DNA from: Syntrophobotulus glycolicus DSM 8271
GTDB taxonomy: Bacteria > Bacillota > Desulfitobacteriia > Desulfitobacteriales > Syntrophobotulaceae
Direction: 5' to 3'
Length of the DNA: 64,000 nt
Assembly (NCBI RefSeq): GCF_000190635.1
Contig: NC_015172.1
Span: forward strand, 3,342,740 to 3,406,739
Shown here: positions 32,518 through 42,771 of the stretch, piece after piece
Numbering within the stretch: the stretch's first letter is position 1
How the letters are laid out: the number at the start of each line of letters is the position of its first letter
Position numbers and translations under genes: made by a program
Notes under the pieces: generated by a model
Database searches by the model: none
The model's input: the letters and a program-made list of their open reading frames with translations, nothing else
What the model was told of the DNA's origin: nothing

Positions 32518-33600
32518 TTACACACCATTCCCTTCATGATTCCCGACCGGCAGGAAGCAGACAATCAAAAACCCCTCATCTGAACTGATGGAGATTGTTC
32601 CTCCCATATCCGCCACTCTTTCCTTCATCCCGCTGATCCCTAATCCTTCCTTAATCTTCTTACAACCGATACCATTATCCTTGATATACAGTCTGGAGAA
32701 TTTTTCGTTAATCTCCAAGAAAATTTCCATTTGGGTCGCTCTGGAATATTTAGCTGCATTGGTCAGGGCCTCTTTAAAAATTGAAGATAATATCTCCATA
32801 TGGGGTGGAGCCAGGGAACCGGCATCTCCCAAAACCTTAAACTGAGCGGGACAAAAGCCGAAGTTATCAATGATACTTTTTAGATAAGCTATCCCTAAAG
32901 TTTTATCCGGTTTGATGTTATATACCGTGTTTCTCAAAAGAGACAAAGCTTCAGCCAGGCTCTCAATAGATTTCTTTATGATCTCCTCAGCTTTTTTCCG
33001 GTCCTTTGCCAAGATCCTGTCTGCTGCCTGGAGCTGAAATAAAATCCCGGCTATACTATGGCCGACATGATCATGAATGTCCCTGGCAATCCGGTTTCTT
33101 TCCCTGACCTCAGTTAAATGCGCGACCTCTTTAGATACCTGAAGCAGCTTATTCTTGGCCTTCTCAAGATCATATCTCAAGCGCCTTTCTTCGTCTAATC
33201 TGCTCAAATATTCAGACTGGCTCTGCTCAGCTTCTTTCAAGACAAAAGCTAAAGCCGCACTTACGGCCATAAGCAGGCTTACTAAAGGAGTGTTAAACTC
33301 TATGGCCAGAAGCAAACCGAGAATAAATACGGGCAAAACCAATATCCATACTTTTCGATATACTAAGTCAAATATTGAAATACAGAGAAGAACCATAAAA
33401 CTCCGGTCAAACCAGATTCCTATACAAACAAGGATAAATGAAATTATGATCCAATGCAGGGTGTCAGAAAATCTTTCTTTGAAAACATTTACACCTGAAA
33501 AAAGGACGATTAACAGAACTTCAGTGTAGGACACATTATCGGAGCTGATAAACAAAAAAATGATATAGATTAAGAAAAGAATCTTCATTAAATGTTTCAT
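32518..33600 (-). CDS. Sensor histidine kinase, HisKA_3/DesK-LiaS type
   Basis: The 360-residue kinase has about four hydrophobic segments in residues 5-120 with no periplasmic sensor domain, so it may sense the membrane itself. A coiled coil precedes the HisKA_3 domain, with phospho-His176 in RDIHDHVG. The ATPase domain (about 265-355) has EALTNAAKYS and GLGISGMKERV. The ATG has GAGGG close before it. It is co-transcribed with the response regulator, and the glycosyltransferase gene lies 105 bases upstream. Confidence 0.92.
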   Translation of the reverse strand: MKHLMKILFLIYIIFLFISSDNVSYTEVLLIVLFSGVNVFKERFSDTLHWIIISFILVCIGIWFDRSFMVLLCISIFDLVYRKVWILVLPVFILGLLLAIEFNTPLVSLLMAVSAALAFVLKEAEQSQSEYLSRLDEERRLRYDLEKAKNKLLQVSKEVAHLTEVRERNRIARDIHDHVGHSIAGILFQLQAADRILAKDRKKAEEIIKKSIESLAEALSLLRNTVYNIKPDKTLGIAYLKSIIDNFGFCPAQFKVLGDAGSLAPPHMEILSSIFKEALTNAAKYSRATQMEIFLEINEKFSRLYIKDNGIGCKKIKEGLGISGMKERVADMGGTISISSDEGFLIVCFLPVGNHEGNGV

Positions 33601-33705
33601 GTGCCCTCAACTGTGTTTGAGTTATTTTACTTTTTCAGAGTATGTTTGAAAAATTCCACGTTTTTTTATTAACTCCTGCTGTTTGAAGACTTTGACAGAT
33701 TCCAA

Positions 33706-34440
33706 CTATCTTTTGAAGGATCTTTTATGATCAACATAATCATAGAAGCTTTCATCCGCATGGTTTTCCAAGTTACCCCGGAGAACGCTGAACAACAGTT
33801 TGGGCTTTCTCAAGATGTCCCAATCCCCCTGGGCATCCGCCTTCCTCATTGATACGATAACCCGGGCTTTAGAAATTGTTCCATATTTTTTTCCGGATAA
33901 TCGGCCCCATTTTTTCAGACGCAGGCCAAAATCTACATCTTCCAGCATTCTCTGTTCTTCATTAAAACCATTAATGGCCTCAAAATCTTTTTTATAGCAC
34001 CAAAAAATTCCTGCGCTTACACCCCCATATTTTATCACTATAGGAATCAATAAGAGGCCGTTAAACCAGAGGCCCAAGGACAGTCTTTCACATTTCCACT
34101 TTACCCCGCCGCCGATATACTTTCCTGTAAGCAGTTTTGCTTCAATTTCCGTCAGCATATTCGCTGTCATTTGACTATCGGCGTCGATTGTTACGAGAAT
34201 TTCCCCCCGGGCCGCTTTCGCCCCGGCATTGCGGATCATTGACATGTTTTTTCGGTCCTCTTTGACAATGACACAATGATACGCTCTGGCGATTTCTTCA
34301 GTGCGGTCCGTACAGCGGTTTAATACTACGATGATCTCCACTTGATCCTTATAGGGAACTGCTGCGGCAAGAATAGAATCTAAGCATCTTCCAATATAGT
34401 TTTCTTCGTTATAAGCCGGAATAATCACGGAAAATTTCAT
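33706..34440 (-). CDS. Family 2 glycosyltransferase
   Basis: The 244-residue enzyme has a GT-A fold starting FSVIIPAYNEENYIGRCL, with the metal and nucleotide-sugar motif DAD in TIDADS near residue 90. A Glu-Asp pair at MLEDVDFG is the usual catalytic base region. A short hydrophobic segment in the middle suggests membrane association. The acceptor is unknown. GGGGGAT precedes the ATG. It could decorate a lipid or wall component. Confidence 0.88.
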   Translation of the reverse strand: MKFSVIIPAYNEENYIGRCLDSILAAAVPYKDQVEIIVVLNRCTDRTEEIARAYHCVIVKEDRKNMSMIRNAGAKAARGEILVTIDADSQMTANMLTEIEAKLLTGKYIGGGVKWKCERLSLGLWFNGLLLIPIVIKYGGVSAGIFWCYKKDFEAINGFNEEQRMLEDVDFGLRLKKWGRLSGKKYGTISKARVIVSMRKADAQGDWDILRKPKLLFSVLRGNLENHADESFYDYVDHKRSFKR

Positions 34441-34525
34441 TTTTTATCCCCCTCTATCCTATCGTCCCGCAGATTCTCGCAACCTGCATACGACTTTATT
34501 TTTTCAGATTGCGAAGTGCTTTTAC

Positions 34526-34672
34526 TCAGTTGCTTATAATAAAATCAAGGATATTGCGATTAATATCATTCGCATTTTCTACATTCATTACATGCCCAAT
34601 CCCAGGCATAACCTTTAACTGAAGATTAGGAATCATTTTCTCTGGCATGGATGCGTGGTTATTTCGCAGCAT
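34526..34672 (-). pseudogene. C-terminal remnant of an alpha/beta hydrolase
   Basis: The minus strand has a 48-codon frame whose product includes LKVMPGIGHVMNVENANDIN and ends ILDFIISN. This matches the last part of alpha/beta hydrolases, with the catalytic His in GIGHVMNVE and the terminal helix. Upstream there is no nucleophile elbow or lid; the frame is cut off by the end of the ABC permease gene nine bases away. It is likely a gene remnant left by deletion, although a small working peptide is not excluded. Confidence 0.65.
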
Positions 34673-34680
34673 GACAGATA

Positions 34681-35778
34681 TCAAGCAATATTTTCTTTTT
34701 TCCAGCTCCCTAAGAATAGAAAGACTATAGTAAACAACAGAACTACGGCCATATTACTGCTGATCGCGGCCAATCCCTGATTATCCAGGAGCTTGCTGAC
34801 TCCATCCATAATCCAGTAGGTCGGGGTAAATTTGCCGCTATTATTTAAGACTGTTGTTGCTGTTTCATGCTCCCACAAGCACCCGCCAAGAAGACCCATA
34901 AAGAAAGCAATGAATATTCCCGCAAACAAAGCCTGCAAGGTGCTTCTAGCCAGGGAGTTGACCGCTGTGCCCAGCGCCACCGATATGAGGGAAGCAGTGA
35001 GGAAAAGAAGGTACATTGCCGCCGGGGATATCCCCATATAAACACCCAGCCATTTAAGAACCAAAAACACAACGCTCACTTGGATTACAGAAATGATTAA
35101 ATAGCTTAGGACATTTTGAACCGTATAACTTCTTAAGGTGACAGGAGTCATTAATGTCCGGTAAAAAGTTTTGTTTTCGCGATCAAATTGTATTATTGAA
35201 GCAATTAATACACCGGCCATTAGGATGCTTTGCAGAAAGCTTCCAAGCACAATATAGGCTTTCTCTTTTTGCCTGTCCATTAGTGGCCGATTATCCATTT
35301 GCAAATAAGCGTTATTGATTAAATCCATTTTATTATAGAAATCATTTTGATCACCATTGGCTATTTTGGCTATTTCTCTGGCAGCTTGGAGATAGTTCTC
35401 CGCATATTGTTGGACGAGCTGAGCCTGATCATTCTCTTTAAGAAAATAACTTTTTACGCTCACCTCTTCTCCCGCAAGCATTTTTTCCGTATAGCCTTTG
35501 TTCAGAACAAGGGCATAGATGATCTTAGAACTAAAAAGTTCATTGTTAATCTGTTCCTTATTTACGCTTTTCATCTCCGTCACTTGAGCAAGCTGATTTT
35601 TCAGCAGTTTGGTGTATTCTGTCTGATCCTGATCACAAATACCAATGCTCAGCATTTTATCCTTTGGGACAATTGATGAATAAGAAAAGGTCAAAAGCAC
35701 TGTCGGTAATAGAATAACAACAAAGAGAAGAATCTTATTTTTCATTATCCTTCTTAAATTATTCAACAATATACTCAT
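34681..35778 (-). CDS. ABC-2 type transporter permease
   Basis: The 365-residue protein has one N-terminal helix, a large extracytoplasmic domain (about 40-165) and five further helices, the layout of ABC-2 permeases such as YhaP/DrrB-like exporters. It is the last gene of a three-gene exporter operon, and its ATG overlaps the preceding stop by four bases. It pairs with the adjacent permease of the same layout to form a heterodimer. The substrate is unknown. Confidence 0.88.
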   Translation of the reverse strand: MSILLNNLRRIMKNKILLFVVILLPTVLLTFSYSSIVPKDKMLSIGICDQDQTEYTKLLKNQLAQVTEMKSVNKEQINNELFSSKIIYALVLNKGYTEKMLAGEEVSVKSYFLKENDQAQLVQQYAENYLQAAREIAKIANGDQNDFYNKMDLINNAYLQMDNRPLMDRQKEKAYIVLGSFLQSILMAGVLIASIIQFDRENKTFYRTLMTPVTLRSYTVQNVLSYLIISVIQVSVVFLVLKWLGVYMGISPAAMYLLFLTASLISVALGTAVNSLARSTLQALFAGIFIAFFMGLLGGCLWEHETATTVLNNSGKFTPTYWIMDGVSKLLDNQGLAAISSNMAVVLLFTIVFLFLGSWKKENIA

Positions 35779-36899
35779 ATCGGTTTTCTCCTTCCCAAAT
35801 AGAGTGTTAATCCTAACAATACAACCGCCAACAAGGCCAAAGAAAGGAGGGAAAGCTGTATTCCTGAAGAATAACCATTCAATACTGTTTCCGTGATAAT
35901 CATATAGGTGTGGTATTGGGGACTAAGAAAAAGGATGGCTTTCAACAGCCCGTGGGCGATTCCTAATCCTCCCACAAAGGCTGCCGCTGTGAATAAAATG
36001 TTTACACACACCACAATGATGGCACTGAGTCCTATTCTTGTGGTCAGATAGCCGGCACTCATTCCTAAGGCAGTTATAATCGCTGTGTAAAGAGCAAAAG
36101 CTGTTACGATGGAAAATAATTGCCCGTGCATGAATGGGCCATAAACATAGATAAAATAGCCGATAAAAATAGCGCTGCTCGGGGAGAGGGTAATAGCATT
36201 GCCTAAAAATTGGCCGCCGGCCAAGGCAATCTTATTGATCGGAGCTACATTAAATCTGATAAGGGTATTCCTCCGCCTCTGATTCGCTACAGAAAAAGTC
36301 CCTAATAAAGCACCGTAACAAAGCATCTCCATTAATCCGAAGAGAGGAAATTTGTCCGCGTCTTTAATCACTCTCCCTGTTGGCGAAAGCATTGTTTGTT
36401 CAATGGCGGCGGACTTTTCTGTCGGACTGAATTCCGCTTCATTTGGATTTAAAGTAAAAAAAGAATTGACTTCATGGACAAAATTTGCCACCAAAAGTTT
36501 GGTCAGCGCATTGTTTTCCTTACCCAATATCCGGATGCTTGGTTTGAGTTCCTGCCCCCTGCCCGGGGAAAGGTCCTTTTCCAGATAAATGAAATTCTGA
36601 ACTTTTTCATCTTCCACAAGCTTTTGCCCTTCTTCAATGGAATTAACTCTTTGCAGGTCAAAATTATCCCGGATATCTCCGGCCTGGAGATACTGATCAA
36701 ACTGTCTGCCAATCAAATCTTGGTCTGCCGTAAAGTAAGCTATCCTAACCTTCTCTGTTTTGCTGTTTTCATTAATATTGGCCATTAAATTTACACACAT
36801 CATAAAAAACACCAGGGGCAATAAAATAAGCAACAAAAACAGTTTCCAGTTTCTGATATTCCCAAGCAAAGTGTAAAAGGTAATCTGTAACAGATTCAA
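35775..36899 (-). CDS. ABC-2 type transporter permease
   Basis: The 374-residue protein has the same plan as its neighbour: one helix, an extracytoplasmic domain of about 160 residues, then about five helices. The frame opens at a GTG at 36908, but that GTG overlaps a GGAGG ribosome site. The TTG at 36899, eight bases after GGAGG, is the better start. It overlaps the next permease by four bases and follows the ATPase by 13 bases. Confidence 0.87.
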   Translation of the reverse strand: MNLLQITFYTLLGNIRNWKLFLLLILLPLVFFMMCVNLMANINENSKTEKVRIAYFTADQDLIGRQFDQYLQAGDIRDNFDLQRVNSIEEGQKLVEDEKVQNFIYLEKDLSPGRGQELKPSIRILGKENNALTKLLVANFVHEVNSFFTLNPNEAEFSPTEKSAAIEQTMLSPTGRVIKDADKFPLFGLMEMLCYGALLGTFSVANQRRRNTLIRFNVAPINKIALAGGQFLGNAITLSPSSAIFIGYFIYVYGPFMHGQLFSIVTAFALYTAIITALGMSAGYLTTRIGLSAIIVVCVNILFTAAAFVGGLGIAHGLLKAILFLSPQYHTYMIITETVLNGYSSGIQLSLLSLALLAVVLLGLTLYLGRRKPI

Positions 36900-36912
36900 C
36901 AGAGTCACCTCC

Positions 36913-37842
36913 TTAATTTCTCAGTGAACGACCGGTCAAAGTGAGAAAAACCGTCTCCAGGCTGGGTTGTTCAACGTTAAAAGAAATCACTTCCGCGCTT
37001 TCAGAAACAAGGCCAAAAATATCCCGGATATTTTTGCTGTTCTTTGCAGAGATTACTGTCACCTTTGTCCCTTCAACATAGCTCTCTTTTACTCCCGCCA
37101 GCTTATTGAGCTTCTCAATCAGGGTATAGCTTGCCGAGGATAATTCGGCAGTTACCCGTTCTTCACTGGTCATCATCTCTTTGAGTTCCTCTTTTGTCCC
37201 GGCAGCAATTACTCTGCCATGATCCATAATGATGATCCTGGTACAGACTTCTTCGACTTCCTCCATATAGTGAGAGATATATATGATGGTCGACCCCTGT
37301 CTGTTCAGTTCTTTAACTGCCTGGAGGATATAGCTTCTGGACTGAGGATCAATCCCCACCGTCGGCTCATCCATGATCATCAAACTGGGCTGATGAACAA
37401 TTGCGCAAGCAATATTGAGCCTTCTTTTCATTCCGTTGGAGAATTTCTTGGGATATTGCTTTTTCTTTTCCAGTAACCCTGTAAATTCAAGCGCTTTTTC
37501 TATCCTTTCCTTCAAAAGAGTCCCTCTCAGCCCATAGAGCCTGCCAAAATACATCAGGTTCTCGTAAGCCGTAAGTTCTTCAAAGATGGCAATATCCTGA
37601 GGAACTACCCCTAAATCTCTCTTAATCTCTACTTCATTTTCTTTAAGCTTTTTACCGAAAATATAAATTTCACCCCGGTCAATTTTTGTGAGGCCGACCA
37701 TAGCGTTCACTGTCGTCGTCTTTCCCGCTCCATTAGGGCCAAGCAGCCCTACGATCTCCCCTTTCCGAATAGAGAAGCTTACATTATCCACGGCAATAAC
37801 ATCCTGATATCTTTTCACAAGATTTTTGACCTCTACCAACAT
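36913..37842 (-). CDS. ABC-2 exporter ATPase (DrrA-like)
   Basis: This 309-residue ATPase has Walker A GPNGAGKTTT near residue 39, signature FSNGMKRRL, Walker B LMIMDEPTVGIDP and a C-terminal domain of about 80 residues, like DrrA/CcmA-type exporters. The frame is open for 78 more codons upstream, but GGGAGG sits seven bases before the ATG at 37842 and the extension matches no ABC domain, so this start is chosen. It is the first gene of the operon with the two permeases. Confidence 0.93.
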   Translation of the reverse strand: MLVEVKNLVKRYQDVIAVDNVSFSIRKGEIVGLLGPNGAGKTTTVNAMVGLTKIDRGEIYIFGKKLKENEVEIKRDLGVVPQDIAIFEELTAYENLMYFGRLYGLRGTLLKERIEKALEFTGLLEKKKQYPKKFSNGMKRRLNIACAIVHQPSLMIMDEPTVGIDPQSRSYILQAVKELNRQGSTIIYISHYMEEVEEVCTRIIIMDHGRVIAAGTKEELKEMMTSEERVTAELSSASYTLIEKLNKLAGVKESYVEGTKVTVISAKNSKNIRDIFGLVSESAEVISFNVEQPSLETVFLTLTGRSLRN

Positions 37843-38072
37843 TGCGCACCTCCCTTGTCTGAGATTGAGTTCAGGAAAACAGTATCGAATTTGCTGCTTA
37901 TAGAATAGAACAATACGGAGTCTTACACCAGTGAGCTGAAGCATGAAACCAAGATGACAATTGTCATATCCTTCGGCATCGGCGAATGTAAAAAATGCCT
38001 GCGCCCACAGCACAAGCATTAATTCTATGTATTTACTTTCACTCTTCTCTTCAGACCAATAATAATAGATTT

Positions 38073-38564
38073 TCACAGATCAAATGTCATTTTTCCTGTA
38101 TTTACCGGATAGTAATCCGTAAATCTCACCTCTCTGACATATTGCAAGTTGTCCCAAAGAGTGTGATAACCCTTAAAGCTTTTCAATGGTTTGATGTAGC
38201 TTCTGAATGACTCAATCTCTTCCTCAGTCGCTTCCCGTTTATTTCCTGCCGTACCAATCAATTTTAGCCCCGAAGGCTTACCGAATCTGTTCAGATACAA
38301 TGATTTGAGCCAAAAAAGTTTACCCGTATTTACACATAAGATACAAACATGATTATTCAAGTCTATATTCTTTGATAATGTACCTGCAAAAATATCAAAG
38401 AAGAAGCCCGAATAATCGTCTTTTAACATCAATGATCCAATCGGAGAAACATTCGGTATGCCATGATTACTGACCGTCGCTATGGAACAATGCATAGAAG
38501 CTTTCAGCGCTTCAGAGTAATACCTCCTGATTTTTTCCCACATATCCCTTGTAATCTTCATCAT
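38073..38564 (-). CDS. Pyridoxamine-5'-phosphate-oxidase-like FMN-binding protein
   Basis: The 163-residue protein has the split-barrel flavin-binding fold: the conserved SIATVSNHGIPNVSPIGSL strand pair lies near residue 30. Members include flavin oxidoreductases and heme- or F420-binding proteins. The exact reaction is unknown. The start is the ATG at 38564, after GGAGG and overlapping the preceding stop by four bases. It is the last gene of the PadR operon. Confidence 0.75.
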   Translation of the reverse strand: MMKITRDMWEKIRRYYSEALKASMHCSIATVSNHGIPNVSPIGSLMLKDDYSGFFFDIFAGTLSKNIDLNNHVCILCVNTGKLFWLKSLYLNRFGKPSGLKLIGTAGNKREATEEEIESFRSYIKPLKSFKGYHTLWDNLQYVREVRFTDYYPVNTGKMTFDL

Positions 38565-39094
38565 GACCTCCAATTTGACTGATTTTGCTCTGCTTGTCTG
38601 CGGATCTCCTTTAACATGTGTTTTCTGATTAAGCCGCTCCAGGGCCGAATGACAAACCAGTATCTTTGGAACTTTTTCAAAACGTCTTGATTCAGACAAG
38701 AAATTCGTGTTTCAGTTGTCAACACGGATTTACCAGAGGCTTTTTCTTCGATAAAAAAATTCCATGCTACTCTGGCAACATCCCTGCTTTGAGGGCTTAA
38801 AAAACTCTCCCCGTCTATTTCCCTCATTGCGGGGTTACGGGTCCAAAACCTGCCTTCAAGCCCGATCACGATTTCTTCAGGATAGACTTCCTCCAGTATT
38901 TTGAAACCAACTTTTGTTAAATCCAAAATGGTAAACTGGGAAATTCCCCTTATCCTAAACAGCGCAGCAATCACAAAATTCTTTACAAAATCCGTGGAAA
39001 GGATTGCCTCATAGATTTTTTCTGGCGGAGCAGCTGTAGTTATTTCATGCTTTTCATGAAATTGGTAGTCAGGTAAATATTTATCAATTAACAC
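38561..39094 (-). CDS. SRPBCC-like (START-fold) protein
   Basis: The 177-residue product begins with a pattern like SRPBCC proteins (EITTAAPPEKIYEAILSTDF) and ends with a helix-rich tail. Such proteins bind lipids or small hydrophobic ligands in a helix-grip pocket. The GTG start follows GGAGG and overlaps the end of the FtsW-like gene by seven bases, so the genes are coupled. Its ligand is unknown. Confidence 0.65.
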   Translation of the reverse strand: MLIDKYLPDYQFHEKHEITTAAPPEKIYEAILSTDFVKNFVIAALFRIRGISQFTILDLTKVGFKILEEVYPEEIVIGLEGRFWTRNPAMREIDGESFLSPQSRDVARVAWNFFIEEKASGKSVLTTETRISCLNQDVLKKFQRYWFVIRPWSGLIRKHMLKEIRRQAEQNQSNWRS

Positions 39095-40440
39095 TTTATT
39101 CCTCCCAGAGGTTTTACTAATACCTCACCCTTGTCCCGCACCAAATTTCCTGTCCGAAATAAAGAGAGCAATAATCCAATAAGAAAACTATTTGCAATTA
39201 AAGCCCGCCCTCCATAAGAAATTAAAGGCAATGAGAGTGGCGCAAAGAATAAAAATCCCAAGTTTGAAAGGATATAAAGCATACATTCTATGCTCAATGT
39301 CAAGGTAATGGCCAAGCCTGTCAAAAATCCGAGAACACTGTGTTGTCTTTTGCAAATATTAATGGAACGCAGAATGAAGGCCAGAAAGATCGTCATCAGA
39401 ACAATAAAAATAATCCAGCCAAATCTGTAAATTAAGTATGTTAACAAGAAATCAGTATGGGCTTCAGGCAAAATTTGCAGCCCGGTCGATACCCCATCGC
39501 TGACCGGCAATCCTTCCCCCAGAAACCGGGAATTGGCCAGCAGCCTTCGAATGACGGCCCCTAAATATCCAGCCCCTGCCGAATCCAGGAAAGGATTGAA
39601 CGCCAGCTGCAATTTTATTCCCCCGTAAAGGGGATTCCCTCTGAGGTATGGTATCGTCCAAACAAGGATAGTCGGGATATATATAATAAGCAAAGCAAAC
39701 AATCTATTGACCTTGAACCAATTTTTCATTATCGCAGCTGTCAGCACAATCAGACAGGAAAGACAAAGCAAAAAATAGAAGGTTAAACTCGGCACAAGTC
39801 TGGAAAGAAAAGCGGGAGCAATTAAAGATGCCCCACATAAAATAATCCCGCCATAGCCCTTGCTCCGCATGGAATAAATAAATCCGGCAAAAGCCGTGGG
39901 AAAAAACAGCAGCGGATAAATCGTATAAAGTGCTCCACTTCCCCTGAAAAGTCCTCCATTTCCCCCGGTAAAGAAATAAGAAACTACCGTCAGAATACTG
40001 AGCCCCAAAAATATCGGTTTAGGGTACTTGCCGATTATGGTAAAGTCCAAAAAATAGGCCCCAATCAAAATCACAACTGCGAAAACTGTCCAGACAGCCT
40101 GTTTGAGGAAGAGGTTTGTTCCGTCCTGAATGTCACGTCCTACAAGAAATTGAATAGAAAGCCCTGCCAGAAGCAAGATGATCGTCATCACCAGCAGCGG
40201 CCAATCTGGCCGTGACCTGTGGGTGCGGTCAAGTTGTTCCCCTACAATGATCGGGTCTCCCATTTCAGCTATGGCCATTTCTGTGGCGGTTGTCTCATCT
40301 TGTCCGCCCTCAATAAAGGCATCCCGTTGGTCAATGATATGGTTTCTGATCTCTTCTGTAACTGAAAGATGGGCTTTTTTCCAGCGTATCTGCCCGCGTA
40401 CCGTTTCCAAAAATTTGTTGATTTTTTCAGATTCCGGCAA
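39088..40440 (-). CDS. FtsW/RodA/SpoVE-type protein with N-terminal HAAS-like domain
   Basis: Residues 1-80 resemble the HAAS/permease-prefix domain found next to PadR regulators, with acidic MAIAEMGDP. The following ~370 residues have about ten membrane helices of SEDS type. The family motif PEAHTDF is at 325-331, keeping the catalytic-type Asp330. The acidic residues that usually follow are replaced by IYRFG, so polymerase activity is uncertain. No matching class B penicillin-binding protein is adjacent. The TTG start follows AGGAGG and overlaps padR by 14 bases. Confidence 0.82.
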   Translation of the reverse strand: MPESEKINKFLETVRGQIRWKKAHLSVTEEIRNHIIDQRDAFIEGGQDETTATEMAIAEMGDPIIVGEQLDRTHRSRPDWPLLVMTIILLLAGLSIQFLVGRDIQDGTNLFLKQAVWTVFAVVILIGAYFLDFTIIGKYPKPIFLGLSILTVVSYFFTGGNGGLFRGSGALYTIYPLLFFPTAFAGFIYSMRSKGYGGIILCGASLIAPAFLSRLVPSLTFYFLLCLSCLIVLTAAIMKNWFKVNRLFALLIIYIPTILVWTIPYLRGNPLYGGIKLQLAFNPFLDSAGAGYLGAVIRRLLANSRFLGEGLPVSDGVSTGLQILPEAHTDFLLTYLIYRFGWIIFIVLMTIFLAFILRSINICKRQHSVLGFLTGLAITLTLSIECMLYILSNLGFLFFAPLSLPLISYGGRALIANSFLIGLLLSLFRTGNLVRDKGEVLVKPLGGIKC

Positions 40441-40771
40441 AACTTACACCTCCTAGAACGCGATTGACAGCCGAAGAATATGTCTTCCATTCTTCAGTTT
40501 TCTCACCCAAATATTTCCGGCCTTTCTTTGTTATTTTATAGTACTTTCGCACTCTAAAATTCTCCATTGTTTTTTCGTAAGAAATCAACAGATCCTTTTG
40601 TTCCAGAGAATGCAGCAGAGGATATAATGTCCCTGCCTTTAACGTAAAAACGTTTTTTGATTGTTTGCTCAGTTCTTCAATCATTTGATAACCGTACATA
40701 TCCGATTGGTCAAGCAGCTTTAGAATAAGCAGGGCTGTACTGCCTGTCAATAAGCTTTTGTCTATTCGCAT
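40427..40771 (-). CDS. PadR-family transcriptional regulator
   Basis: The 114-residue protein is a short PadR-type winged helix with ILKLLDQSDMYGYQMIEEL and the TLYPLLHSLEQKDLL wing region, plus a short dimer helix. PadR proteins respond to phenolics, drugs or envelope stress. The start is the ATG at 40771 after AAAAGGAG; a longer frame upstream has none. It heads the four-gene operon with the FtsW-like gene and likely binds the palindrome just upstream. Confidence 0.93.
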   Translation of the reverse strand: MRIDKSLLTGSTALLILKLLDQSDMYGYQMIEELSKQSKNVFTLKAGTLYPLLHSLEQKDLLISYEKTMENFRVRKYYKITKKGRKYLGEKTEEWKTYSSAVNRVLGGVSFAGI

Positions 40772-40786
40772 TCCAATTCTCCTTTT

Positions 40787-40803
40787 ATATAGATTATCTA
40801 TAT
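40787..40803. promoter_or_regulatory. Palindromic PadR operator candidate
   Basis: ATATAGAT-T-ATCTATAT is a perfect 8-1-8 palindrome ending 16 bases before the padR start codon. PadR operators often contain ATA-N-TAT elements. A related half site lies about 20 bases further upstream. It would autoregulate the operon. Confidence 0.6.
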
Positions 40804-40995
40804 AAATAGTATATCGGTCATCTATATATGTCAATAAGAATTAAACTTTCGTATCTATCATGGACAGATGAACCAGGTAAGATTTCTAATAAAAATTATT
40901 AAACTTTATTTGTGTTTTCTCGTTAGTTTTTTGGATATACTTACCACTTTTATTTGTCCACATTTTGTCAGATAATTGAAGTAATAAAGGGATAA

Positions 40996-41030
40996 AAGAT
41001 GAGGCGCCCCTTTTGGGGGCGCCTCATCTT
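40996..41030 (-). terminator. Terminator of tRNA-Lys
   Basis: Perfect 15-base GC-rich arms (40996-41010, 41016-41030) with a five-base loop lie 100 bases after the tRNA on the minus strand, followed by TTTATC. Nothing else was recognised in 40835-41130. Confidence 0.75.
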
Positions 41031-41130
41031 ATCTCAGACAATTTATATTTTATCCATAAATTTCAAATTTCCTCAACGTGGAGTCCTGTCCATCCACTTT
41101 CAAGAACGTGAAAATGCTTGATTTCTTTAT

Positions 41131-41206
41131 TGGTGAGCCATCCGCGACTCGAACGCGGGACACCCTGATTAAAAGTCAGGTGCTCTACCGACTGAGCTAA
41201 TGGCTC
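41131..41206 (-). tRNA. tRNA-Lys (anticodon TTT)
   Basis: A complete cloverleaf of 76 bases with encoded CCA. The anticodon loop CTTTTAA gives TTT. It lies alone between purA and the padR operon. Confidence 0.95.
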
Positions 41207-41327
41207 TTATGCAACAAGACCAAATTTTACAGGAAAGTCCGAATCATGTCAAGAGATAAATTGCATTATCCCACGAAATTAGAATTAAAATGTTTGCTGA
41301 TGAACAAAGATATGTAATCTCATTTGT

Positions 41328-42626
<1,299 letters not shown>

Positions 42627-42657
42627 TCAGAGATTATCTCTAGAACAAACAGTTTAA

Positions 42658-42686
42658 TCTTAACAGTCCGGCCCTCGCTTTGTCAA
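42658..42686 (-). promoter_or_regulatory. Sigma-A-type promoter of purA
   Basis: TTGACA (42681-42686) and TTAAGA (42658-42663) are separated by 17 bases on the minus strand, about 50 bases before the purA start. A long imperfect hairpin lies between this promoter and the dnaB stop, but it has no T-run after it. Confidence 0.65.
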
Positions 42687-42771
42687 TAAAGAATCCGAAC
42701 ATTATAAGCAGGCTGGCTAATAACGTTCGAATTTGATTAAGCCTCCCTGACCTGCCTGCTTTTTGTTATCC

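Noticed and set aside
37843..38076. A 78-codon extension of the ABC-2 ATPase
   Set aside because: GGGAGG before the internal ATG and the normal ABC start there make the extension unlikely to be translated.
28516..41000. Mobile element or prophage
   Set aside because: No transposase, integrase, terminal repeats or phage genes were seen, despite the accessory character of the region.
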